This document shows, in pieces, positions 34,152-41,309 of a stretch of 64,000 bases of DNA. The stretch is from assembly GCA_038210275.1 (NCBI GenBank), contig JBBQWV010000002.1, positions 205,337-269,336 of the forward strand. Direction: 5' to 3'. The notes beneath the pieces were generated by a model. It saw nothing but the letters and a program-made list of their open reading frames with translations. It searched no databases and had not been told where the DNA came from. Origin of the DNA: PALSA-1296 sp038210275. GTDB lineage: Bacteria > Bacteroidota > Ignavibacteria > Palsa-1295. Position 1 is the stretch's first letter. Every line of letters begins with the position of its first letter. The translations under genes were made by a program, and so were the position numbers.

Positions 34152-36026
34152 ATGTGCGGAATAGTCGGTTACATCGGTGATCGCGAAGCGACACCAATTA
34201 TCCTTGCAGGGCTGAAACGCCTCGAATATCGCGGCTATGATTCAGCCGGTATTGCCCTGATCGAATTTCACAATTCCAATGGAAACAAAACAGCATCCGG
34301 CAATGCTGCAACGCTGAATATCAAAAAATGCAAGGGCAAAGTTACACAGCTTGAAGAGCTGATCCACAATGTTCCGCTGACAGCTAAACTCGGCATCGGT
34401 CATACTCGTTGGGCAACACATGGTGCACCAAGCGATATTAATAGCCATCCGCATACAGATCAAACCAAAGGCATTGCCATTATCCATAATGGCATCATCG
34501 AAAATTATTCGGCTATAAAAGAAACACTCATTGAGCGTGGTCATACTTTCGAAAGTGAAACAGACACTGAAGTCCTGGCACATCTTGTAGGCGAGTTCTA
34601 TGGTGAAGGCAGAAGTTTAACCGAAGCAGTTCGCTTGGCACTCAGCGAGATCATTGGCGCTTACGGTATTTGTGTCGTGGCAAAAAATTCGCCTGATGAA
34701 ATAGTCTGCGCCAGAAAAGGCTCCCCTATTGTTATCGGTGTTGGTGATAATGAAAATTTTATTGCCTCCGATGCGGCAGCCATCGTGTCATATACGCGTA
34801 ATGTCATTTATTTATCCGACAACGAGATCGCAACCGTCACTCGTAATAGCGTTAAGACGATAACCATCGGCGATATCGAAGTCACGAAAGACATCGAAGC
34901 AATAACGCTTCAACTTGAAGCAATTGAAAAAGGCGGTTATGAGCATTTCATGCTCAAGGAAATCCATGAGCAGCCCTCAACGGTTCACGATGCAATGCGT
35001 GGCAGAGTTATCCTCGATGAAGGCTCCATTGTGCTTGGTGGATTGCGCAATCATCTGACGCATATCCGCAACGCTAAACGCATCCTCATCACTGCCTGCG
35101 GAACAAGCTACCATGCCGCGCTGATCGGAAAATATATGCTGGAGCAGCTTGCACAGGTTCCGGTTGATGTGGAATATGCCAGCGAATTTCGTTACCGCAA
35201 TCCTGTCGTCACCGAAGGCGACGTGATGTTTGTCATAAGCCAATCAGGCGAAACAGCCGATACCCTTGCTGCGATGCGAGAGGCAAAGCGAAAAGGGGCA
35301 TTGGCTTTGGGAATCGTCAACGTCGTTGGCTCGACTATCGCACGAGAATCCGATGGTGGCGTTTATATCCATGCCGGTCCGGAGATCGGTGTTGCTTCAA
35401 CAAAGGCGTTCACTTCCCAAGTCACCGTCTTTGCATTGCTTTCGATCATGCTTGGGAGGATGAAAAGCCTTTCGGTTCTTGATGGAAAAGAATTCATCGG
35501 AGCATTGCTCAAATTACCCGAGCAGATTAAAACAATTTTAGAATCATCCGAGCCGATGATTCAGGAAATCGTTAACGACTTTAAAGATGCTGACCACTTT
35601 CTCTATCTTGGCAGAGGATACAATTATCCTGTCGCTCTTGAAGGCGCTTTAAAGCTGAAAGAAATTTCCTATATTCATGCCGAAGGTTACCCGGCTGCGG
35701 AAATGAAGCACGGACCGATCGCTTTGATCGATAAAGAAATGCCGGTCGTTGTAATCGCTCCGCATGATGATGTGTATGAAAAAGTCCTCTCCAACGTTCA
35801 GGAAGTCCGTGCAAGAGGCGGAAGACTTATTATCATCGCAAGCCAGGGAGATAAAACTGTCGAAAAGCTTGCCGAGAAAGTCATTTATATTCCCGAGACG
35901 ATATCAATGCTGCTTCCGATCTTATCGGTCATTCCGTTGCAGCTTCTCTCCTATTACATGGCAACTGCCAGAGGAGCCAACGTCGATCAGCCCAGAAATC
36001 TGGCAAAGTCGGTAACGGTGGAATAA
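34152..36026 (+). CDS. glmS: Glutamine-fructose-6-phosphate aminotransferase (isomerizing)
   Basis: First step of the hexosamine pathway to UDP-GlcNAc for peptidoglycan and lipid A. 624 residues. The N-terminal glutaminase domain begins MCGIVGYIGDREA with the catalytic Cys2, then LEYRGYDSAGIA and GIGHTRWATHGAP. Two SIS sugar-isomerase domains follow (ITACGTSYHAALIGKYMLE; FISQSGETADTLAA-like; LEGALKLKEISYIHAEGYPA). It ends with the canonical DQPRNLAKSVTVE. It is about 15 residues longer than E. coli GlmS, owing to an insert near 38-55 (FHNSNGNKTASGNAA). No glmS ribozyme is visible in the short leader. Confidence 0.97.
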   Translation: MCGIVGYIGDREATPIILAGLKRLEYRGYDSAGIALIEFHNSNGNKTASGNAATLNIKKCKGKVTQLEELIHNVPLTAKLGIGHTRWATHGAPSDINSHPHTDQTKGIAIIHNGIIENYSAIKETLIERGHTFESETDTEVLAHLVGEFYGEGRSLTEAVRLALSEIIGAYGICVVAKNSPDEIVCARKGSPIVIGVGDNENFIASDAAAIVSYTRNVIYLSDNEIATVTRNSVKTITIGDIEVTKDIEAITLQLEAIEKGGYEHFMLKEIHEQPSTVHDAMRGRVILDEGSIVLGGLRNHLTHIRNAKRILITACGTSYHAALIGKYMLEQLAQVPVDVEYASEFRYRNPVVTEGDVMFVISQSGETADTLAAMREAKRKGALALGIVNVVGSTIARESDGGVYIHAGPEIGVASTKAFTSQVTVFALLSIMLGRMKSLSVLDGKEFIGALLKLPEQIKTILESSEPMIQEIVNDFKDADHFLYLGRGYNYPVALEGALKLKEISYIHAEGYPAAEMKHGPIALIDKEMPVVVIAPHDDVYEKVLSNVQEVRARGGRLIIIASQGDKTVEKLAEKVIYIPETISMLLPILSVIPLQLLSYYMATARGANVDQPRNLAKSVTVE

Positions 36027-36201
36027 ATGGCTGAACCGGGATTTTAAGAGATTATATGAAGATGGGTACTAATAATAATCTTAATACCTGCAATCAGGTT
36101 CAGTAATTTCCCTTTGATCCCTCCGCCTTTTCTTGGGGGAAGCCCCTGTAAGTTCTTTATAAATCAACACTATAACATTTCGCACGCGCAACTTTCTCTT
36201 T

Positions 36202-36316
36202 TAAAACCAAAGAGTCCGCCAACTGGCGGACTCCTCTCAAAATGCTGTTAATTCTCTTGTTTCCCATATAAGCTTTTTTGCTACGAAACTACAAAACTAC
36301 CAACTACCAAACTTCC
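36202..36316 (-). ncRNA. Candidate small RNA of about 110 nt
   Basis: Defined only by signals: a TTG-N20-TATATTTG promoter ending at 36322 and a 9-bp terminator-type hairpin at 36212-36233 followed by TTTGGTTTT on the minus strand. No start codon with a useful reading frame lies between. Its 3' end would point at the 3' end of glmS on the opposite strand. No known RNA family was recognised. Confidence 0.3.
36203..36233 (-). terminator. Hairpin terminator GAGTCCGCC-AGTT-GGCGGACTC
   Basis: A 9-bp perfect stem (36212-36220 with 36225-36233) is followed on the minus strand by TTTGGTTTT. It could end the candidate small RNA or read-through from the cargo genes. Its bases (gagtccgcc) resemble the dispersed palindrome family at 2855 and 7811. 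It has no T-run in the glmS direction. Confidence 0.55.
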
Positions 36317-36321
36317 CCGAA

Positions 36322-36352
36322 CAAATATACGACATAAAAACCCGTTTGTCAA
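36322..36352 (-). promoter_or_regulatory. Promoter TTG-N20-TATATTTG
   Basis: On the minus strand TTGACA (36352-36347), 17 bases, then TATATTTG (36329-36322). This satisfies both the sigma-70-like spacing and the Bacteroidota TTG-N20-TAnnTTTG form. The spacer GGGTTTTTATGTCG is nearly shared with 38475-38505 and 6876-6904. Two direct AGGCACCT repeats lie at its upstream edge and could bind a regulator. Confidence 0.6.
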
Positions 36353-36385
36353 GGTGCCTATCCAAAATAAATAGGTGCCTTTTTG

Positions 36386-36401
36386 ATGAATAATTATTCA
36401 T
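36386..36401. promoter_or_regulatory. 16-bp perfect palindrome ATGAATAATTATTCAT
   Basis: A perfect 16-bp inverted repeat lies 34 bases upstream of the leftward promoter at 36322-36352 and 35 bases past the stop codon of the cargo gene. Its form fits an operator for a dimeric regulator; AT-rich chance occurrence is possible. Confidence 0.35.
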
Positions 36402-36435
36402 AATCGTAGGGGGGCAGTCCCTGCGACGACTGCCC

Positions 36436-37425
36436 CTACTTCTCATGCACCAACTTCACGGTCTTCACCTCTCCAAATCCTGTCGATATTCTCGCATAAA
36501 ATACCCCACTTGGAAATGCCGAGCCATCTAAATGAATCTGATGCGTTCCTGCTTCAAGTGATGAGCCTCTGCCATTACCCCAAACAAGTTTGCCAAGTTC
36601 ATCATATACTGCCACCTGCACGTATGCCATGCGGTTCAGCGTAAACTCCAGCGTTGTCTCCTTCTTGAAGGGATTAGGCGATGAAGTGAAAGAAGCAAGA
36701 TAAATGCTCGGTAAAATTCCAGGTGATGTGGCGACACTATTCTTTAGCAAGAAACCTAAGCCGAGGGAATCCAGAGGGGGAAGATGTGTTGGATCATCAC
36801 CATATCGAACGGCATCTGTACTATCTTTTTGGTACTGTGCTTCGGTTGCAGAATCCCAGCCACAAGGTTGGTATTTTTTAAAATAATTTTCAACAGCTAA
36901 ATAACCGATCCCCCTATATTTCCCATATTGATAGGTATTTCCAATAGATCCTAAACAAGAGCAAAAGTAAGCGGGATTGGTTGTATTCAAATATAGAACC
37001 GAAATCAACCATGCACGGTATGTGTCATAACGTGTTGTATCTTTACTCATTAATTGAACTGCATTATCAATGTTGGTAAATATATAGTCAGGATAATAAT
37101 TATCATTAGCTATGCAGCTTTGAATATAATATCGCAATGAATCATACTGTGCTCTATAGAATGCAGTATCAGTATAGTAAGAATTTTTATAAGCCCAATA
37201 TTTTAAGTGGACACATGGATCGTACCCACCATCCTCAATACTCATTAGTTCAGAATCCTTAGAAATAATTTTAGATGGATAAACGGGGTTACCACAAGAA
37301 ATTGCAGGGACAGTTGGGGCTGTACAAAGATAAGGGGCAGGGAATGCACCACAAGCCCACGCTGCCACTTCTCCGAAGAAAAGGAGCAGCGTAAACAAAA
37401 ATAGGAGTATAAATTTTAATTTCAT
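36436..37425 (-). CDS. T9SS cargo, downstream tandem paralog
   Basis: Secreted protein of 329 residues, function unknown. The ATG at 37423-37425 overlaps the upstream gene's stop codon (ATGA) and starts a signal peptide (MKLKFILLFLFTLLLFFGEV). The mature part contains RAWLISVLYLNTTNPAYFCS, a Cys-rich GSIGNTYQYGKY stretch and DPTHLPPLDSLGLGFLL, all shared with the neighbour. The C-terminal 80 residues are a type A sorting domain (FTSSPNPFKKETTLEFTLNR ... GVFYARISTGFGEVKTVKL), almost identical to the neighbour's. It follows the paralog directly, so the two are translated from one message. Confidence 0.85.
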   Translation of the reverse strand: MKLKFILLFLFTLLLFFGEVAAWACGAFPAPYLCTAPTVPAISCGNPVYPSKIISKDSELMSIEDGGYDPCVHLKYWAYKNSYYTDTAFYRAQYDSLRYYIQSCIANDNYYPDYIFTNIDNAVQLMSKDTTRYDTYRAWLISVLYLNTTNPAYFCSCLGSIGNTYQYGKYRGIGYLAVENYFKKYQPCGWDSATEAQYQKDSTDAVRYGDDPTHLPPLDSLGLGFLLKNSVATSPGILPSIYLASFTSSPNPFKKETTLEFTLNRMAYVQVAVYDELGKLVWGNGRGSSLEAGTHQIHLDGSAFPSGVFYARISTGFGEVKTVKLVHEK

Positions 37426-38387
37426 TTTTCCTTCACCAACTTCAGCGTCTTCACCTCTCCAAATCCCGTTGATATTCTTGCATAAAATACCCCACTCGGA
37501 AATGCCGAGCCATCTAAATGAATCTGATGCGTACATGCTTCAAGTGATGAGCCTCGCCCGTCTCCCCATACAAGCTTGCCAAGTTCATCATACACTGCAA
37601 CCTGCACGTATGCCATCCGGTTCAGAGTAAACTCAAGTGTTGTCTCCTTGATGAAAGGATTTGGGTTGGAAGTAAATGATGATAGATAGACGCTGGGAAG
37701 CGGTTGGCTTGGTGATACTACACCATTGTTATGAAGCAAGATGCCTAAGCCAAGAGAATCAAGTGAGGGTAGATGGGTAGGATCATAACCACTTTGAAAA
37801 TCATCAATACTGTCATTAGTAAATGCCCTGTCATTTCCGGCACCCCAGCATTCACGGTGAAAAGTTCTTACATAGTTTAGAACAGCTAAAGCACCTAACG
37901 GATAATATTTTCCAACTTGGTAAGTTGTTGCAATAGCGCCCATACAAGAACAAAAATATGCAGGATTTGTGGTGTTGAGATAGAGTACAGAAATTAACCA
38001 AGAACGAAATTCATCAAAACGAGTTTGATCTTTTGGATTATAGTATCCGACTGCATCACTAAGAGAGGGAAAGGCTTGATATGAAGTAGGATCACTTACG
38101 GCACATTTTTCAATAAATAATTTTAGTGTATCTCTCTGTTTTTTTGCATCATCTTGACTTGCTTTAGGATAGAATTCCCACATTTTCATTCGTGCACAAT
38201 CGGAGGAATCATTGAGAATTGAATTCGCAGCAAGTGGCTGTATTTTTTTACCCCTCGTGCTTTCTGAAAAACCGGCATTGCCAGTTAAGTGATAATAATT
38301 TTGGGCATGAAGACCTGAACAAAAAAACAGGCTTAAAAGCATTGCCAGTATGATACGCCTATAGGAAGATGCTATTAATGTTTTCAT
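37422..38387 (-). CDS. T9SS cargo, upstream tandem paralog
   Basis: Secreted protein of 321 residues from the ATG at 38385-38387, with a signal peptide ending FFCSGLHAQ. It shares with the gene downstream the unknown domain RSWLISVLYLNTTNPAYFCS ... DPTHLPSLDSLGLGILL. The N-terminal 100 residues differ; this copy lacks the CGNPVYPSK segment of the other. The type A sorting domain (FTSNPNPFIKETTLEFTLNR ... FYARISTGFGEVKTLKL) is nearly the same in both at the DNA level, more so than the rest of the gene, suggesting gene conversion or a cassette-like 3' end. A promoter of the TTG-N20-TACTTTTG type lies about 90 bases upstream. Confidence 0.85.
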   Translation of the reverse strand: MKTLIASSYRRIILAMLLSLFFCSGLHAQNYYHLTGNAGFSESTRGKKIQPLAANSILNDSSDCARMKMWEFYPKASQDDAKKQRDTLKLFIEKCAVSDPTSYQAFPSLSDAVGYYNPKDQTRFDEFRSWLISVLYLNTTNPAYFCSCMGAIATTYQVGKYYPLGALAVLNYVRTFHRECWGAGNDRAFTNDSIDDFQSGYDPTHLPSLDSLGLGILLHNNGVVSPSQPLPSVYLSSFTSNPNPFIKETTLEFTLNRMAYVQVAVYDELGKLVWGDGRGSSLEACTHQIHLDGSAFPSGVFYARISTGFGEVKTLKLVKEK

Positions 38388-38474
38388 TGTACTCTGCATT
38401 AGATACTACACAAACACAGGTATTCAGAAATAGTCTTAAACTTTCTTTTATAATGCGGATTACCTATGCGCATA

Positions 38475-38505
38475 CAAAAGTACGAAATAAAAACAGAATT
38501 TCCAA
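38475..38505 (-). promoter_or_regulatory. Promoter TTG-N20-TACTTTTG for the tandem cargo genes
   Basis: On the minus strand TTG (38505-38503), 20 bases, TACTTTTG (38482-38475), an exact Bacteroidota-type arrangement. The spacer ends GTTTTTATTTCG, close to GTTTTTATGTCG of the block at 36322-36352. It would start transcription about 80 bases upstream of the 38387 start codon. Confidence 0.6.
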
Positions 38506-38583
38506 ATATTTTTCAAAAATAAAGTCGGATTTATATTTGGATAGTTGAGGATATTAGCAGGGTTTGGCACAGTTATTGTAAAT

Positions 38584-38614
38584 AAAAAGCGCACCTTAAT
38601 AAGGTGCGCTTTTT
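38584..38614. terminator. Bidirectional terminator after the PpiD-like gene
   Basis: A 14-bp perfect inverted repeat (aaaaagcgcacctt / aaggtgcgcttttt, loop aat) with A- and T-runs inside the stem ends, 22 bases after the stop codon at 38637. It works in both directions. Confidence 0.9.
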
Positions 38615-38636
38615 ATTTCCAAAGAAGAAATTCTGA

Positions 38637-40763
38637 TTACATTCTATGCGAACGGTAATCTATTACTTTTGCTTTCTCTTTAAGCTGCTGTATCCACTGC
38701 CCCAAGAATCTCTGTTGCTTTTCCTGGCTGAGTGATTCGAATTCTTTTGTCTGCTGCGCTTCGAACTGGTTCTTATCGGCAGGCTTCATTGCTAAAAGTT
38801 TTATGATGTAATATCCGGCTTCGCCTTGTATCGGCTGGCTGATCTCACCGACTTTCATTGCATAAGCAGCGTTATTCACTGTGTACTCCGTACCCAACCC
38901 CGCAACTGATTCTGCAGGTCCCATTGAGACTATTGAGGGTTTCAAAGTTGAATCGCTGGCACTGAGCTTTGAAAGATCATCACCCGGAGAGAGCATATCA
39001 CGAAGCTGTTTTGCTCTGCCCGCCAAATCCTCAACAGCTTTGCGCTTGACAAGAATATTTTTGATCTGTTCTTTCAGCAAACTGTCGAGAGGTCTTACTC
39101 CTTCGGGCAGGATTTCGGTTAGCTGACCGACGACGATTATCTTTGCATTCGGGATTTTTACAGGATCGGTAATATCGCCTGTGGATAGATCAAACACATA
39201 ATTCACCCACGGTGCGTAGCCAAACATCGGCGACTCACCTTTTTTGGCGATAGGTGGTCCATCGGAAATGACACGAACGCCTTGCGCCTGCGCTGCTTTA
39301 TCAAATCCATCTTTTACAGCTTTCTCTCTGAAAATATTCGCTTGCTGCTGAAGCATCTTTGCCGTCTGCGAGCTTGCTTTAATATCAATAGGGATCGTTC
39401 CGATCTTAAACGTCCGATTTGTGCGTCCTAATACTTGAAAGATATGATAGCCGATTTTCGATTCGATAGGTCCTTCCAGTGTGCCGATAGGCGATTTTAT
39501 CGCCGCATCTTCTACTTCAGGAACGTACATCTTCTGTTTCATCCAATGCATATCGCCACCGTTTCTCGCAGAAGGATCCATCGAGTATTGTCTGGCAATA
39601 GCGGCAAAATCGCCGCCTGCTTTAATATCGTTATAGAGCTTGGTAGCAAGTGCCTTCGCGCTATCTTTATTTTCAGGTCTGCCCAAACCGATCATGATGC
39701 CTTTGGCATGGTAATAAGTTGAGCCTGTATCTTGCTCAGAGAGTATACGAGTTACTTTTACCTGACCTCCGGAACTGAGAACGACAATATCTCCTACCTT
39801 AGAATTAATGAGATCGTCACCATTCGAGAATGTATTGAATGTCGAAGGATTACCATCCTGTGCCGGCTGGTAACCTGCATCGGTGTAATCACGGGCAAGA
39901 TCACTCACGACGCTATCGGAGGACGTGACAGGAAGAGCTGCCCATTTCTTCTTCAGTCCTTCGATCCTCTCCAACAGCAATACCGAATCCTTCGGTGTAG
40001 GCACTTCACGGAACATTGCAAACTTGATTTTTCTGCTTTCTTCCCGCTTGTAATTGAACGAATGCTCCTCGTAATATTTCTTTACGTCATCGTCAGAAAC
40101 TTTGGACATTAATTCGCGCGGATTTTTTGTCGGCTTCAACTTTATCATCTCGACGGTCGCCTTCGCATTCGTATTCTCGTAGCGCTCCCACATATCTGCT
40201 CTTGTCACGCGCATTCCCGCTTGAAGATAATTTGAAAGCTTCTGCTTTTTCAATTCTTCGCGCATCTGCTTTGAGATGTTGGCTACGGTCGTATCGTTAT
40301 GCGGATCGCGTAACGCCGTGAAGTAGGCATTCTCATCAAAACGTCCTGTTGCAGAATCAATAAAATTACGCTTCAAAAATTCCGGAGGGTTATAGAACAT
40401 GACATCCCGAACTTCCTGATCGGTAACGACAATACCAAACTCATCAATTTTCTGCGCGATCAGTTTCGTGACAATAACCTGCTCCCAGGCTTTTTCACGG
40501 ATTTCCGCATCTTCAGCATCGGTTAAGGTTGTCTTTTTGGTTTCCTGAAGCTTCTGCTGACGCATCTGATTGAAGGCTTCGTCATAATCTTTATTCGTGA
40601 CCGAACTGCCATTTACCTTGCCGATCTCGTCAGGCTTTCTTTGGTTGCCTTTGAAAAAATCGCCCTGGGCGCCCCACTCGAAAATAATCATTAAAAGGAA
40701 CGCACCAGCCAGACCGGCAAAAATTACCGTCATCTTCTCGCGCATTTTGTTCATTACTGCCAT
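38637..40763 (-). CDS. PpiD-like membrane-anchored peptidyl-prolyl isomerase/chaperone
   Basis: A periplasmic folding factor tethered to the inner membrane. 708 residues. An N-terminal anchor (MTVIFAGLAGAFLLMIIFEW, about 10-30) follows a short cytoplasmic KMREK segment. Next is a SurA_N-like chaperone region (EIGKVNGSSVTNKDYDEAF, residues about 45-250) and a parvulin domain around 350-450 (HAKGIMIGLGRPENKDSAKA, GGDFAAIARQYSMDPSARNG, IGYHIFQVLGR). A second, degenerate rotamase-like segment lies near 600-690 (AGYYIIKLLAMKPADKNQF). It probably serves folding of the many exported proteins. Monocistronic, with a strong terminator. Confidence 0.92.
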   Translation of the reverse strand: MAVMNKMREKMTVIFAGLAGAFLLMIIFEWGAQGDFFKGNQRKPDEIGKVNGSSVTNKDYDEAFNQMRQQKLQETKKTTLTDAEDAEIREKAWEQVIVTKLIAQKIDEFGIVVTDQEVRDVMFYNPPEFLKRNFIDSATGRFDENAYFTALRDPHNDTTVANISKQMREELKKQKLSNYLQAGMRVTRADMWERYENTNAKATVEMIKLKPTKNPRELMSKVSDDDVKKYYEEHSFNYKREESRKIKFAMFREVPTPKDSVLLLERIEGLKKKWAALPVTSSDSVVSDLARDYTDAGYQPAQDGNPSTFNTFSNGDDLINSKVGDIVVLSSGGQVKVTRILSEQDTGSTYYHAKGIMIGLGRPENKDSAKALATKLYNDIKAGGDFAAIARQYSMDPSARNGGDMHWMKQKMYVPEVEDAAIKSPIGTLEGPIESKIGYHIFQVLGRTNRTFKIGTIPIDIKASSQTAKMLQQQANIFREKAVKDGFDKAAQAQGVRVISDGPPIAKKGESPMFGYAPWVNYVFDLSTGDITDPVKIPNAKIIVVGQLTEILPEGVRPLDSLLKEQIKNILVKRKAVEDLAGRAKQLRDMLSPGDDLSKLSASDSTLKPSIVSMGPAESVAGLGTEYTVNNAAYAMKVGEISQPIQGEAGYYIIKLLAMKPADKNQFEAQQTKEFESLSQEKQQRFLGQWIQQLKEKAKVIDYRSHRM

Positions 40764-40879
40764 AATTTGCTCTTATTGCTTCGGAATAATATAAAAATGT
40801 ATAGGCTCTTATAAAAAGCAAAGTGAAATCGCTGAAATGAGAAGAGAAGTTCCATTCTTCGGAGAAAGTCAAAAATAAA

Positions 40880-40933
40880 AAGTCAAAAGTCAAAATCAAG
40901 TCTTTTTGACTTTAATGTTTTGACTTTTGACTT
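40880..40933. repeat. 16-bp inverted repeat aagtcaaaagtcaaaa
   Basis: Perfect inverted repeat (40880-40895 with 40918-40933) around a 22-base loop, made of stuttering GTCAAAA units, immediately downstream of tRNA-Asn in its transcription direction. It could fold in RNA and stop transcription weakly, or be a short mobile repeat. Confidence 0.6.
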
Positions 40934-40940
40934 GACTTCG

Positions 40941-41014
40941 CTCCTGAGGTAGGACTTGAACCTACGACCCTCTGATTAACAGTCAGATGCTCTAACCAAC
41001 TGAGCTACTCAGGA
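40941..41014 (-). tRNA. tRNA-Asn (GUU anticodon)
   Basis: 74-base cloverleaf on the minus strand: acceptor TCCTGAG/CTCAGGA with discriminator G; D-arm GCTC-AGTTGGTTA-GAGC; anticodon stem TCTGA/TCAGA with loop CTGTTAA (anticodon GTT); T-arm with GTTCAAGT. CCA is not encoded. Confidence 0.95.
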
Positions 41015-41140
41015 ATATGGGGTGCTAAACGCAATAAGAGCAAGAGGCGGTTCCGAAAAATATTCTAAAAATGACATTACTGGGATTATTATTACGACCA
41101 GAGCAATCTCAAACATTAATTTTATCAGCTTGGTTGAGAT

Positions 41141-41187
41141 TTTAGATTGCCGTGTCGTTCGAAAAAGAACTCTTCTCAATGACGTTA
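41141..41187. repeat. Dispersed repeat TTTAGATTGC...CAATGACGTT
   Basis: Second copy of the family at 6941-6985; the ends match, while the centre (gtcgttcgaaaaagaac) is different and makes a weak hairpin. Confidence 0.7.
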
Positions 41188-41309
41188 AATATTAAAGGCC
41201 AACATAGATTTTTTATTTCTGAGACGAAGCCTCCGCAATCTTCGTTTTACATCCAATCGCGAAGCGAGTCCCCATAATTTTTAATTTTACATTTTTAATT
41301 TTTAAAAGA

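Larger units (their letters stand above)
36027..36435. other. 409-base convergent spacer with candidate small RNA
   Basis: Lies between glmS (rightward) and the tandem T9SS cargo genes (leftward). It contains no credible coding frame. It holds a leftward promoter-like block (36322-36352), a hairpin with trailing T residues (36203-36233), two direct copies of AGGTGCCT flanking the promoter's upstream edge, a 16-bp palindrome (36386-36401), and an imperfect GTAGGGG/CCCCTAC hairpin overlapping the stop codon of the cargo gene. Confidence 0.65.
40764..41309. other. 546-base spacer with tRNA-Asn and repeats
   Basis: Between the PpiD-like gene (leftward) and the GH57 gene (rightward). It contains a 16-bp inverted repeat (40880-40933), tRNA-Asn (40941-41014), one TTTAGATTGC repeat (41141-41187), and short stuttering units such as ttttaattttacatttttaa just before the GH57 start. 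I see no other gene. Confidence 0.7.
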
